This document shows positions 10,351 through 19,700 of a DNA stretch of 64,000 bases, piece by piece. The stretch is taken from assembly GCA_018240465.1 (NCBI GenBank), contig JAFEFS010000059.1:1-64000 (forward strand). Direction: 5' to 3'. How positions within the stretch are numbered: position 1 is the first letter of the stretch; every line of letters begins with the position of its first letter. The DNA comes from Pseudomonadota bacterium. Its GTDB lineage: Bacteria > Pseudomonadota > Gammaproteobacteria > Xanthomonadales > Rhodanobacteraceae. Under the pieces are notes generated by a model that did not search any database, was not told where the DNA came from, and saw only the letters and a list, made by a program, of their open reading frames with translations. Both the position numbers and the translations under genes were made by a program.

Positions 10351-10887
10351 TCACTGCTGGTCGGGCGGGGTGCCGTATTTGTAGGCCGGGTCGGCGTTTG
10401 GCGAGTATTTGGAGCGAATGAAGGCAATGATTTTCCACAGATCATCGGCGTTCTTGATGATGCCGCCGAATGGAGGCATCGGGCCGACGACGTTTTCGCG
10501 GCCCTTGCGCATGTATCCGGCTTTCTGCAACTCGTCGCTGCCGAGCGTGACGAGACGATAGAGCGTGTCGTCGTCGCCGCCGTAGACCCAGACGTCGTTG
10601 ATCAACGGCGGGCACATGCCGCCGCCGCCGCCGCCACCGTGGCAACCGTTGCAGCCGTAGCTGAGAAAAACGTGTTCGCCTTCGGCAAGGACTTTCGCAT
10701 CGGTGTCCTTGTAGGGATTCTTCAGCTGACCCTTCGGTGTTTTCGCCACGAGATCGGTTGGCTTGATCGTGGTCAGATCGACTGCCTTCGGTGCATCGGC
10801 TGCGATGGCCGCCTCCAGAGTGCAGGCCGCGCCGGCGAGGGCCAGCGCACATGCCAAACCGCCAAGAATTTTTTTCAACACCACCAC
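10351..10887 (-). CDS. xoxG: XoxG/cytochrome cL-like c-type cytochrome
   Basis: The product of about 178 aa has an N-terminal signal peptide (ILGGLACALALAGAACTLEA) and one haem-attachment motif, CNGCH, followed by an unusual run of seven glycines. A Met in GPMPPFGG is a candidate axial ligand. Length, single haem and position beside a PQQ dehydrogenase fit the XoxG/MxaG cytochrome family, which accepts electrons from quinoprotein alcohol dehydrogenases in the periplasm. There is no ATG at the start. Three GTG codons and a TTG follow AGAGGAG, and GTG 10884 or 10881 has the best spacing. It lies 95 nt after the xoxJ-like gene. Confidence 0.85.
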   Translation of the reverse strand: MVVLKKILGGLACALALAGAACTLEAAIAADAPKAVDLTTIKPTDLVAKTPKGQLKNPYKDTDAKVLAEGEHVFLSYGCNGCHGGGGGGGMCPPLINDVWVYGGDDDTLYRLVTLGSDELQKAGYMRKGRENVVGPMPPFGGIIKNADDLWKIIAFIRSKYSPNADPAYKYGTPPDQQ

Positions 10888-10982
10888 AACTCCTCTGCTG
10901 GCTGAATCACGGGTTCTGCTTGTACCCCGACTGCGTCACGTCCCTGCGCCTTGCTTCGGAGCGAAGAAGGCACGGGTGGCTC

Positions 10983-12617
10983 CTAGGAGCCGGTGCGCTT
11001 TTCGTTGCCCTGCAGCAGTTTCAGCACGGCTGCGCTGTTGCTGGATTGGGCGATCTTGGTGGCCGTGCGGCCATCCTGGCTCGTCGCCGTCACGTCGGCG
11101 CCGGCGGCGAGCAGGCGCGCGGCAATCTTGGGCTGGTCCTTTGCCGCGGCGATCATCAGTGCGGTAACGCCGCCCGCATTCTTCGCGTTCACCCTGGCGC
11201 CGCGTTTGAGCAGTTGATCGATGATGCTGAGCGAGTCCGCGTTCGCCGCGAGCATCAACGGCGTGTAACCACCCGTACCCGCACCGAGGTTGACATCCGC
11301 GCCGGCTTCGATCAACGCGGCGGCGGCTCTGGCCTTGCCATTTTGCGCGGCGATTGCGAGCGGATTGGAACCCTCCTCGTCGGCGAGGTCGATTTTCGCG
11401 CCGTGCGTCGTCAGCAGGCGCACCTGATCGGGATCGTCGTTCCAGGCCGCGTACATCAGCGGCGTCCAGTGGCTGATATCGGCCTGGTTTGCGTCGGCCT
11501 TGTGTTCGAGCAGATAGGCCGCGATCTTGTCGAAGCCGAAGCGCGTCGCATTGGTCAGCGGGGTGTAGCCATCGTTGAAGCGCACGTTCGCGTTCGCGCC
11601 ATGATCCAGCACGTAGGCTACGCGCTCGGGATCGTTCGCGACGATGGCATTGCCGAGTTCTTCGTCGACGTCGGCACCTTGCTTGAGCGCTTCCTTGAGC
11701 GCCGCGAAGCGAGTCTCGTGTTCGGCTTTTTCCGCTTCGGCGTCGGCGAGTGTCGTTTGCGGCAGCGGCTTGTACTCCCCGTGCGAGGGCAGGTCGCCGT
11801 CGATCACGCAATCGGCGCAATGCACGAGCGGCACGCCGTAGTCGACCAGAATCTGCCTGATTTCGTTCTTGCGCGTGCGCATGGCGCGTTCGACCGCCGC
11901 CTTGATCTCGGGGCGGCCGCGCGCGGTGGCGAGCGTCATGCTGAATTCGAGCGGGACGGTATCGTCGATCGTGTTCATCGGCTGGATCACCAGCGGCGCC
12001 TTCTCGATCGTCTTGTAGTACCCGGCCATCGGGCCCCAGGCGGCGGCGATGTCGAGCTTGCCGTCGACGACCTGCTTGATCTGATAGGAAGGCTGGTTCT
12101 GTTTGACCAGATCGCCGTTGTGACTGATGTACTGCACCACCGTGTTCGCCATGATGCCGTGCTGCGAGAGCGCCTGACGCGCCGCGGACATCTGGAACAC
12201 ACCGATGCGAAGATTCTGCAGGCGCGGTTCGTTCAGCGACTGGAACTTGCCGTAGCCTTTGTCGCTGCGATAGGCGAGGACGAAGGTCGAGCGATACAGC
12301 GGCGCGGTGACGACGGCGCCGTCGGTGTCGGTGGCCATGTCCATCCACAAGTCGCAATTGCCGTCGGACAGCGTGGTGCGCATCAAGCCGCGCTCGATCG
12401 ACGGCCGCCAATAGTACGAAACACCGACGCCAAGTTCCTTGCCGAGTACTTGCGCAATCTTGTTCTGGAACCCTTCACCCTTCTGGTCGGACAACGGCAT
12501 GTTGCCGGGGTCGGCGCAGACGGTCAGCGATTTCAGGCTGTCATCGGCGGCGCACGCGTGACCGGCGAAGGCGCAGGCGCCGGCAAACACGAGGGCATGG
12601 CGAAGGGAAGGTTTCAT
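10983..12617 (-). CDS. xoxJ: XoxJ-like periplasmic binding protein fused to ankyrin repeats
   Basis: The 544-aa product starts with a signal peptide (cleaved near GHACA-ADD). It then has a substrate-binding-protein domain (about 30-275) of the quinoprotein-dehydrogenase-associated type, with VCADPGNMPLS and a DLWMDMATD segment. MoxJ/XoxJ proteins of this fold are needed for activity of the adjacent PQQ dehydrogenase and may help its maturation. From about residue 305 to the end are roughly seven ankyrin repeats (for example GYTPLTNATRFGFDKIAAYL and HWTPLMYAAWNDDPDQV). Plain XoxJ is about 280 aa, so the ankyrin half is an addition. It is placed between the dehydrogenase and the cytochrome, 117 nt after the former. 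Confidence 0.88.
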   Translation of the reverse strand: MKPSLRHALVFAGACAFAGHACAADDSLKSLTVCADPGNMPLSDQKGEGFQNKIAQVLGKELGVGVSYYWRPSIERGLMRTTLSDGNCDLWMDMATDTDGAVVTAPLYRSTFVLAYRSDKGYGKFQSLNEPRLQNLRIGVFQMSAARQALSQHGIMANTVVQYISHNGDLVKQNQPSYQIKQVVDGKLDIAAAWGPMAGYYKTIEKAPLVIQPMNTIDDTVPLEFSMTLATARGRPEIKAAVERAMRTRKNEIRQILVDYGVPLVHCADCVIDGDLPSHGEYKPLPQTTLADAEAEKAEHETRFAALKEALKQGADVDEELGNAIVANDPERVAYVLDHGANANVRFNDGYTPLTNATRFGFDKIAAYLLEHKADANQADISHWTPLMYAAWNDDPDQVRLLTTHGAKIDLADEEGSNPLAIAAQNGKARAAAALIEAGADVNLGAGTGGYTPLMLAANADSLSIIDQLLKRGARVNAKNAGGVTALMIAAAKDQPKIAARLLAAGADVTATSQDGRTATKIAQSSNSAAVLKLLQGNEKRTGS

Positions 12618-12734
12618 CGGTTCTGTTCCTGTTTCCTGTGGTGCCGTTCATTCATCGCAACCCATGGGCGAGCCCTTGTCGTGTGTCCGGTGCATTGCGC
12701 ACCGAACACGCGTTTTTTTCAGGACGTTGCGACC

Positions 12735-14627
12735 TCAGCTTCCGCCGAGACGGAACGTGTACAGCGTGCCGCCTTGCGGGATGTGGTTCAGTCCCGCCGC
12801 CTTGGTCATCGCCGTCGCGCCGATCGCACCGAACTTGTCGCTCAGGTCCAGGCCAGCGGTGACCGGCAGGCCGATCCAGCCGCCGATGCCAGACCACACC
12901 GACACATATTGCTTGCCCTTCACCGACCAGCTGATCGGGTTGCCGATGATGCCCGAGCCGAGCTTGCGCGACCAAAGGATCTTGCCGGTTCCGCGATCGA
13001 GGGCGCGGAAGTCACCGCCGAGGCTGCCGTAGAAGACCAGACCACCCGCCGTGGTCAGCGTGCCGCCCCAGTTCGGATACGGATCGGGCACTTCCCACTC
13101 GGTCTTGCCGGTGACGACGTTGAACTTCTTGATCTTGCCGGTCACGCCGGGTTTCTCGGGATACATGTACACGTTGGCGAACACGTACACCGTGCCTTGC
13201 TGCGTGTGCGAACGTTCCTGCGGGTTCAACTCCATGCACCAGTTGTTCGTCGGCACGTAGAACACGGCCGGATCGCTCGGATCGACCGACGCCGGCTGCT
13301 GGTCCTTGCCGCCCATCGCGGACGGGCAGACCTGCACGTTCTTCTGCGGTTCGAGCGGCGAATGTTCGGCCACCTTCACCGGGCGTCCGGTCTTCATGTC
13401 GACCTTCTCGGCCCAGTTCGCAGTGACATATTTGTGCGCGCGCAGCAGGGTGCCATCGGCGCGATCGAGCACGTAGGCGAAACCGTTGCGGTCGAACTCG
13501 ACCAAGGCTTTGTGCTTCTTGCCGTCGACGTCGAGGTTGTCGACGAGGATGACTTCGTTGATGCCGTCGTAGTCCCACTGGTCGAATGGTGTCTTCTGGT
13601 AGACCCATGCGACTTCACCGGTGTCCACGTTGCGCGCGAAGATCGACATCGACCACTTGTTGTCCCACGAACCGTCGTTGCAGGCCGCCTGGGTTTGCGG
13701 TTTCGCGCCGCAGCGGTACGAAGGGCTCCACAGGCCGGGGTTGCCGGTGCCGTAGTAGACCAGGTGCAGATCCGGATCGTAGGCGTACCAGCCCCACGCC
13801 GCACCGCCACCGCGCTGCCATTCGTCGCCCGGGTAGGTGTGGATGCCGAGATCCTTGCCGGCGGTACCGTATTGCGGGTTCTTCGCATTCGACTTCGCAG
13901 TCAGGCCCACATCCTTGTCGCTGCCGTTGCTGTAGAACTCCCATACCTTCTTGCCGTCGGCGAGGTTGTAGGCGGTGAAGCGGCCGCGCGCGGCGAATTC
14001 GTCGCCGCCGAAGCCGATCATGACCTTGTCGTTGGCGATGATCGGCGCAGGGGTGATCGTTTCGCCCTTGTCCGGATGCGCGTGCTTGACCACCCACGCC
14101 TCCTTGCCGGTCGCCGCATCGAGCGCGATCACGAAGCCGTCGAGGGTGCCGAACACGAGCTTGCCTTCGGCATAGGAGAGACCGCGGTTGACCGTGTCGC
14201 AGCAAGCGCGCGGCACGGCGGACTCGTCGCGTCCGGAGGTCTTGGTGTAGCTCCACACCTGCACCGGATGATCCGGGTCGGAGAGATCGAGCGCCTGGAT
14301 GATGTTCGGCCAGCCGCTTGAGAGGAACATCATCGGCTTGCCACCGACATCGCTGATCACCAGAGGCTGACCCTCGTGGCCGCGCAGCGTGCCGCTGGAT
14401 TGCGACCAGGCGTACTGCAGATCCTTGACGTTCGATGCGTTGATGTCCTTGAGCGCGCTGTAACGGTGCTGGTCGAGGTTGCCCGCCGGCGCGCCCCACT
14501 GGTTGGGGTCCTTGAAGCGGGCGAATTGTTCGGCATCGGAGCCCGCGCTCGCCGTACCGCTGAACGCGACCAGTACCGCGATTGCTGCCGTCATCTTGAG
14601 CTTTCGTTGCAACGTGGAATCTTTCAT
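12735..14627 (-). CDS. xoxF: PQQ-dependent methanol/alcohol dehydrogenase, XoxF-like, lanthanide type
   Basis: The 630-aa product has a signal peptide (cleaved near GTASA-GS) and the eight-bladed quinoprotein propeller of MxaF/XoxF enzymes. It contains the vicinal disulfide pair Cys142-Cys143 (ACCDTVNRG). Metal ligands line up as Glu210 (GDEFAARG), Asn296 (GTGNPG) and the catalytic Asp352. Asp354 occupies the position two residues on (QWDYDG), where calcium enzymes have Ala and lanthanide enzymes Asp. It should oxidise methanol or other primary alcohols in the periplasm and pass electrons to the cytochrome encoded downstream. GAGGA upstream fixes ATG 14627. Substrate preference within the XoxF/ExaF group is not decidable here. 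Confidence 0.92.
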   Translation of the reverse strand: MKDSTLQRKLKMTAAIAVLVAFSGTASAGSDAEQFARFKDPNQWGAPAGNLDQHRYSALKDINASNVKDLQYAWSQSSGTLRGHEGQPLVISDVGGKPMMFLSSGWPNIIQALDLSDPDHPVQVWSYTKTSGRDESAVPRACCDTVNRGLSYAEGKLVFGTLDGFVIALDAATGKEAWVVKHAHPDKGETITPAPIIANDKVMIGFGGDEFAARGRFTAYNLADGKKVWEFYSNGSDKDVGLTAKSNAKNPQYGTAGKDLGIHTYPGDEWQRGGGAAWGWYAYDPDLHLVYYGTGNPGLWSPSYRCGAKPQTQAACNDGSWDNKWSMSIFARNVDTGEVAWVYQKTPFDQWDYDGINEVILVDNLDVDGKKHKALVEFDRNGFAYVLDRADGTLLRAHKYVTANWAEKVDMKTGRPVKVAEHSPLEPQKNVQVCPSAMGGKDQQPASVDPSDPAVFYVPTNNWCMELNPQERSHTQQGTVYVFANVYMYPEKPGVTGKIKKFNVVTGKTEWEVPDPYPNWGGTLTTAGGLVFYGSLGGDFRALDRGTGKILWSRKLGSGIIGNPISWSVKGKQYVSVWSGIGGWIGLPVTAGLDLSDKFGAIGATAMTKAAGLNHIPQGGTLYTFRLGGS

Positions 14628-15099
14628 CGTGAACTTCCTCTTGGCAAAAAGTTACGTCAGATTTGTTGCCGACCTGCGCAGCCGCGGCACGCGCTACATC
14701 GAATGTCGCGAGCTGCTGGCGGCGACCTCCGTCTTCATCTGGATGAAACTCCCTCCTCGCGCTCGTTTTTCTCGAAATCGGTGCGGTCATGCGCCGTGCA
14801 TGCACGCGTTCGACCGCGTATGGGCACGTTAGCTAGAGGCGATGGCGGATGCATCCCGGTTGCGCGGAAGTCACGCGTGACCGGGATTCGACGGGCGAGG
14901 CGACAACCTGCGGCCTCGAAAAAAATACCGACGACTCAATCGGTTATGAGTGCGGGTCCGGCGCCGCGATGCTGCGTCGCGGTAGAAAGTGTGCCCTTGG
15001 CGTGACACCTTCGCGGTAGCGGAGTGCGCCACGAATGAAGCGCCTGCGCCGGTCTGCGCGCTCGCGGCGCAGGCGGTGCGCAACTTGCGCGATGCGCGA
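14628..15099 (-). promoter_or_regulatory. Intergenic region upstream of xoxF with a 10-bp palindrome
   Basis: This 472-nt gap probably holds the xoxF promoter. TCACGCGTGA at 14871-14880 is a perfect palindrome lying inside a wider CCCGGT/ACCGGG pair, a possible operator about 245 nt before the start codon. I looked for a sigma-54 -24/-12 element facing xoxF and did not find one. Near the beta-propeller gene end, GCCTGCGCC (15042-15050) and GGCGCAGGC (15066-15074) form a perfect stem without a T-tract. Confidence 0.4.
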
Positions 15100-16059
15100 T
15101 CAGGGAATCGTCACGCCCCAAGGCAACTCACCGACCGCAATTTCCCTGACCGGCTTGCGCGTCGCCGTATCGATCACGCTGACGCTGTTCGAGCGGCCAT
15201 TGGCGACATAGAGCTTCTTGCCGTCGCGCGTCAGCGCCATGTTCCACGGCCGCTTGCCGACCGGGATGTCCGCGACGACCTTGTTCGTCGCGATGTCGAT
15301 CACCGACACGCTGCCCGCGCCGCCGTTGGCGATGTAAACCGTCTTGCCGTCGGCGCTGGCGATCGCCCCGGCCGAGCGCAGCGCGGAGGCGATGGTGCGC
15401 ACGACGCTGCGCTTGTCGGCATCGACGACATCGACCGCATTTGCCGTTTCCGCTGCCACGTAGGCGGTGTGCGTGCCCGGAAGAAATGCGATGCCGCGCG
15501 GATGCCCGCTCGATTTGACCGTGCCGCGCGTGACCCCGGCTTTGAGGTCGACCACGTCGATGTCGTTGGAGTTTTCGTTGCTTGCGAGCAGCAGCGCGCC
15601 GTCGGGACTGAACACGCAATGCTCCGGATTCTTGCCGGCGAGTGCGATGTGTTTGGTTACCTTCAGCGTCTTGACGTCGACCAAGGCGACTGCGTTGTCG
15701 TCTTCAAGACAGGCCGCGAGCAGCTCGCCGTTGGCCGACAGGCCGAGCCCCTCGGGGCTGTCACCGACCGGAATCTGCGCCTTGAGCTTGTCCGTGGCGA
15801 CGTCGAGCGCATCGATCTTGCCGCCCTTCGCATCGACCACGAACAAGGTCTTGCCCGTGTGGTCGGCGACGATGCCACGCACGTTCTTGCCGAGCTTGCC
15901 TTCGCCGCTCAACGTGCGCACGACTTCATCCTTGGCCGTGTCGATCACCGACACCGTGCCGCTGGCCTGATTCGACACGTAGGCGAACGGCGCGGCGAAG
16001 GCGGGCACGCAAAACGCGATGGCAAGGGCGGCAGCAATTGCATGGCGGGAGAGGCGCAT
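15100..16059 (-). CDS. YVTN-type beta-propeller protein associated with PQQ-dependent oxidation
   Basis: The 319-aa product has a signal peptide (MRLSRHAIAAALAIAF, cleaved near AFA-AP). About seven YVTN/YncE blades follow, each near 42 aa with motifs such as VSVIDTA, VANGRSNSVSV and GHPRGIAF. Genes of this kind recur next to quinoprotein dehydrogenases and are described as PQQ-dependent catabolism-associated beta-propellers; a precise function is not known. ATG 16059 was chosen because the signal peptide starts there, although the frame is open far upstream. It is the first gene of the minus-strand quinoprotein cluster but is separated from xoxF by 472 nt, so it probably has its own transcript. 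Confidence 0.85.
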   Translation of the reverse strand: MRLSRHAIAAALAIAFCVPAFAAPFAYVSNQASGTVSVIDTAKDEVVRTLSGEGKLGKNVRGIVADHTGKTLFVVDAKGGKIDALDVATDKLKAQIPVGDSPEGLGLSANGELLAACLEDDNAVALVDVKTLKVTKHIALAGKNPEHCVFSPDGALLLASNENSNDIDVVDLKAGVTRGTVKSSGHPRGIAFLPGTHTAYVAAETANAVDVVDADKRSVVRTIASALRSAGAIASADGKTVYIANGGAGSVSVIDIATNKVVADIPVGKRPWNMALTRDGKKLYVANGRSNSVSVIDTATRKPVREIAVGELPWGVTIP

Positions 16060-16142
16060 TTCGAATTCCGGCGATGAGGGCGGGCCATGAACGTTATCCG
16101 GCGGCGCCGGTTCGCTCAAGTCCTGTCGAATTCGAACTTCCG

Positions 16143-16165
16143 CCGCCGGGAAAAAATCCCGGCGG
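16143..16165 (-). terminator. Stem-loop after mfd
   Basis: CCGCCGGGA and TCCCGGCGG form a perfect 9-bp stem with a short A-rich loop, 38 nt past the mfd stop. No T-run follows on the minus strand, so it is a likely but unproven terminator. Confidence 0.45.
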
Positions 16166-16202
16166 TTCGGGTCGGGTCCGGCGCAGGACGCGGCCGTCGG
16201 AT

Positions 16203-19200
16203 TCATGCATCGACCAGGCGGCCGCCGAGCGCGGTCAGCAGGCTTTGTGCTGCGCCGATGCGCTCGGCCGCGCCCGGCAGTTCCATGCGGATCTTGAACT
16301 TGTCCTGGCCATCGAGCGAATACACTTTCGGCTGGCCCTGGACCAGTTTGATGACGCGCATCGGGTCGATGTTCGGCTGCGGTTTGAACAGCACGCGGCC
16401 ACCGCGCTCGCCCAGTTCGAGCTTCTTGATGCCGATCGCCGTCGCCGCCAGTTTCAGCGCGGCGGCGACGAACAGATGCTTGACCGGATCGGGCAGCAGG
16501 CCGAAGCGGTCGATCATCTCGATTTGCAGCTCGCGCAGCGCCTGCGCGTCGCGTGCGCTGGCGATGCGCTTGTACAGGGTCAGGCGCGCGTGCACGTCGG
16601 CCAGGTAGTCGTCGGGAATCAGCGCGGGAATGTGCAGCTCGACTTCCGCATCGTGCTCGTTGACCAGGTCGAAATCCGGCACCTTGCCTGATTTGAGTGC
16701 GCGCACCGCGCGTTCGAGCAGTTCGGAATAGAGCGAGAAGCCGACCGCCTCGATCTGGCCCGACTGTTCCTCGCCGAGCAGTTCGCCGGCACCGCGGATT
16801 TCGAGATCGTGCGTGGCGAGGGTGAAGCCCGCGCCGAGTTCCTCGAGCGAGGCGATCGCTTCCAGGCGTTTTTCCGCATCGGCGGTGATGCTGCGCTTGT
16901 CCGGCACGATCAGGTAGGCGTAGGCGCGATGGTGCGAGCGGCCGACGCGGCCGCGCAGCTGGTGCAGCTGCGACAGGCCGAAGCGGTCGGCGCGATTGAT
17001 CAGGATCGTGTTCGCGCTCGGCACGTCGATGCCGGACTCGATGATCGTCGTGCACACCAGTACGTTGAAGCGCTGGCGGTAGAAGTCGAGCATGACCTGC
17101 TCGAGCTCGCGCTCGGGCATCTGGCCGTGGGCGACGCGCAGGCGCGCTTCGGGGATCAGTTCACCGAGTTCGCGCGCGGTCTTCGCTATCGTCTCGACTT
17201 CGTTGTGCAGGAAATATACCTGGCCGCCGCGCGCGAGTTCGCGCTGGAACGCCTCCTTGATCGTCGCCGTGTCCCACGGTGCGACGAAGGTCTTCACCGC
17301 GAGGCGGTGCGAGGGCGGCGTGGCGATGATCGACAGGTCGCGCAGGCCGCTCATCGACATGTTGAGCGTGCGCGGGATCGGCGTCGCGGTCAGCGTGAGC
17401 AGGTCGACCTCGGCACGCAGTTTCTTGAGCTGCTCTTTCTGGCGCACGCCGAAACGCTGTTCTTCGTCGACGATGACGAGGCCAAGGTCCTTGAACTTGA
17501 TGTCGGGCTGGAGCAGGCGGTGGGTGCCGATCATCACGTCGATCTGGCCGCTCTCGAGCCTCGCCAGGGCTTCGTTCACCTCGGCCTTCGACTTGAAGCG
17601 CGAGATCACCTCGACGCGCACCGGCCAGTCGGCGTAGCGGTCGCGGAAATTCTGATGGTGCTGCTGTGCGAGCAGCGTGGTCGGCGCGAGCAGCGCGACT
17701 TGCTTGCCCGCGGTCGCGGCGACGAATGCGGCGCGCAGCGCGACCTCGGTCTTGCCGAAGCCGACGTCGCCGCAGACGACGCGGTCCATCGACTTGCCCG
17801 AAGCGAGGTCGGCGATTACCGCCTCGATCGCGCGCAGCTGATCCGGCGTTTCCTCGAACGGGAACGAGGCGGCGAATTGCTCGTAGAGGTTGCGGTCGTA
17901 GGCGAATGCGGTGCCGCCGCGCGCTTCGCGCTGCGCGTACAGCGCGAGCAGCTCCGCGGCGACATCGCGCACCTTCTGCGCGGCCTTGCGTTTGGCCTTC
18001 TCCCAGGCCTCGCCGCCGAGCGCGTGCAGCGGCGCGAGCTCGGGCGCCGCGCCCGAATAGCGCGAAACCAGATGCAATTGAGCAACCGGCACGTAGAGCT
18101 TGTCGCCCTTCGCGTATTCGATGCTGAGGAACTCACCGCCGGCACCGCCGACGTCGAGCTTGAGCAAGCCCTGATAGCGGCCGACGCCGTGGTCGGCGTG
18201 CACGATCGGCGCACCGATCGTCAGTTCGGAAAGGTCGCGCAGGATCGCCTCGGGCTCGCGCGCCGCGTGCCTGCGCCGGCGCGTCGCGCGCGCGCGTTCG
18301 CCGTAGAGCTGGCGGTCGGTGAGCACGGTGAGCGCGGGCTCGGTCAGGGCGAAACCGTCGTCGAGCGCGGCGACGGTGATGGCGAAGCGCGGCAGCGCGT
18401 GTCCCTCTTCCTCACGCGACGGAGGAGACGGCTTCAATGCCGCGAACTCGTTCCAGGACGCGACGACCTTCGGCTGCAAATGCATCCCGATCAATTGTTC
18501 GACCAGCGCTTCGCGCCGGCCCGGCGAATCGGCGGCGATCAGCACGCGGCCCGGGTACGCGTCGAGGAAGCGCTTCAACTCCTGCGCCGGTTCCTCGCCG
18601 CGTTGGTTGAGCGGCACGTTCGGCGCAGGCTGGGTGCCGAGATCGACCGCGTGCGCGTTCGCTCCCTTGGCGACGATTTCCACGCGCAGGGTGCGGTTGA
18701 GGCGCTCGCGCAGATCCTGCGGCGGCAGGTAGAGCTCGGCGACCGGCAGGATCGGCCGCTCGAGGTCGTGCGCGCGGCTGTCGTAGCGCGTGAGCGCCTG
18801 GTGCCAGAACGTCTCGACAGCGTCGAGCGCCTGCTCGGCGAGCACGAACACGGCGTCCTCGCGCAGATAGTCGAACAACGTTTCGGTGCGTTCGAAGAAC
18901 AGCGGCAGGTAGTACTCGATGCCGGCCGGGGTCGTGCCTTCCTTGATGTCCTGGTAGATCGGGCAGCGGCGCGGGTCGATCGGGAAGCGTTCGCGCAGCG
19001 TGTTGCGGAACGCCTTCACCGATTCCTCGGTCAGCGGAAATTCGCGTGCCGGGAGAAGATTGATCTGGTCGACCTTGTGCGCCGAACGCTGCGTTTCCGG
19101 ATCGAAGGTGCGGATCGATTCGATCTCGCGGTCGAACAGCTCGATGCGGTAGGGTTCGTTCGTGCCCATCGGGAAAATGTCGAGCAGCGCGCCGCGCACG

Positions 19201-19700
19201 GCGAAGTCGCCGGGTTCCAGTACCTGCGGCACGTTGCGGTAGCCGGCTGCTTCGAGGCGGCGCTGTTCGGTGGCGAGGTCGAGCGGTTGTTTGAGTGCCA
19301 GCACCAGCGATGATCCGCCGATGAAGCTGCGCGGCGCGAGGCGCTGCATCAGCGTCGACATAGGCACGACGAGTACGCCGCGTTTCGTTGTCGGCAGGCG
19401 GTACAGTGCGGCGATGCGCTGCGAAACGATCTCCGGATGCGGCGCGAACAGGTCGTAGGGCAGCGTCTCCCAGTCGGGGAAATGCAATACCTCGATGCCG
19501 TTGCCGGCGAGCGCGCGCAGATCGGTTTCGAGCGTGTGCGCGGCGTGGGTGTCGCGCGTCACCGCGACGACGACGCCGGCATGTGCGCGCGCGGCCGCCG
19601 CGATCGCGAGGGCGAGCGCACTGCCGTGCGGCGCACTCCAGTAGCGGCGCTGCCTGGGGTCGTGCGGAAGCGGGGGCTGGAGCAGCAGGGAATCGGGCAT
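16203..19700 (-). CDS. mfd: Transcription-repair coupling factor Mfd
   Basis: The 1165-aa product matches Mfd length. It removes stalled RNA polymerase from DNA lesions and recruits UvrA. In order there are a UvrB-like N-terminal module, a CarD-type RNA-polymerase-interaction domain near 480-560 (IVHADHGVGRYQG), a RecG-like translocase and the C-terminal TRCF domain (ELHIPALIPDDYLADV). The translocase carries Walker A (CGDVGFGKTEVALRAAF), the DEEQRFG box and motif VI around QLRGRVGRS. ATG 19700 (MPDSLLLQPPLP) gives the normal N-terminus. It stands alone between the beta-propeller gene and a membrane sulfatase-fold gene. Confidence 0.96.
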   Translation of the reverse strand: MPDSLLLQPPLPHDPRQRRYWSAPHGSALALAIAAAARAHAGVVVAVTRDTHAAHTLETDLRALAGNGIEVLHFPDWETLPYDLFAPHPEIVSQRIAALYRLPTTKRGVLVVPMSTLMQRLAPRSFIGGSSLVLALKQPLDLATEQRRLEAAGYRNVPQVLEPGDFAVRGALLDIFPMGTNEPYRIELFDREIESIRTFDPETQRSAHKVDQINLLPAREFPLTEESVKAFRNTLRERFPIDPRRCPIYQDIKEGTTPAGIEYYLPLFFERTETLFDYLREDAVFVLAEQALDAVETFWHQALTRYDSRAHDLERPILPVAELYLPPQDLRERLNRTLRVEIVAKGANAHAVDLGTQPAPNVPLNQRGEEPAQELKRFLDAYPGRVLIAADSPGRREALVEQLIGMHLQPKVVASWNEFAALKPSPPSREEEGHALPRFAITVAALDDGFALTEPALTVLTDRQLYGERARATRRRRHAAREPEAILRDLSELTIGAPIVHADHGVGRYQGLLKLDVGGAGGEFLSIEYAKGDKLYVPVAQLHLVSRYSGAAPELAPLHALGGEAWEKAKRKAAQKVRDVAAELLALYAQREARGGTAFAYDRNLYEQFAASFPFEETPDQLRAIEAVIADLASGKSMDRVVCGDVGFGKTEVALRAAFVAATAGKQVALLAPTTLLAQQHHQNFRDRYADWPVRVEVISRFKSKAEVNEALARLESGQIDVMIGTHRLLQPDIKFKDLGLVIVDEEQRFGVRQKEQLKKLRAEVDLLTLTATPIPRTLNMSMSGLRDLSIIATPPSHRLAVKTFVAPWDTATIKEAFQRELARGGQVYFLHNEVETIAKTARELGELIPEARLRVAHGQMPERELEQVMLDFYRQRFNVLVCTTIIESGIDVPSANTILINRADRFGLSQLHQLRGRVGRSHHRAYAYLIVPDKRSITADAEKRLEAIASLEELGAGFTLATHDLEIRGAGELLGEEQSGQIEAVGFSLYSELLERAVRALKSGKVPDFDLVNEHDAEVELHIPALIPDDYLADVHARLTLYKRIASARDAQALRELQIEMIDRFGLLPDPVKHLFVAAALKLAATAIGIKKLELGERGGRVLFKPQPNIDPMRVIKLVQGQPKVYSLDGQDKFKIRMELPGAAERIGAAQSLLTALGGRLVDA

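Noticed and set aside
10791-14321. A very long open frame on the + strand opposite the xoxG-xoxJ-xoxF genes
   Set aside because: It is antisense to three genes with clear families. High GC and codon bias create such frames, and its product is Arg/Ala/Val-rich with no motif. Similar long antisense frames over mfd (16809-19313) and the sulfatase/rnhB region (21729-24095) were rejected for the same reason.
14628-14900. Sigma-54 promoter upstream of xoxF
   Set aside because: No TGGCAC-N5-TTGC-like pair was found facing the gene, and the linked regulator lacks the GAFTGA loop.
15042-15074. Intrinsic terminator after the beta-propeller gene
   Set aside because: The 9-bp stem is perfect, but the loop is 15 nt and no T-tract follows on the minus strand. 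It is mentioned only as a stem in the intergenic entry.
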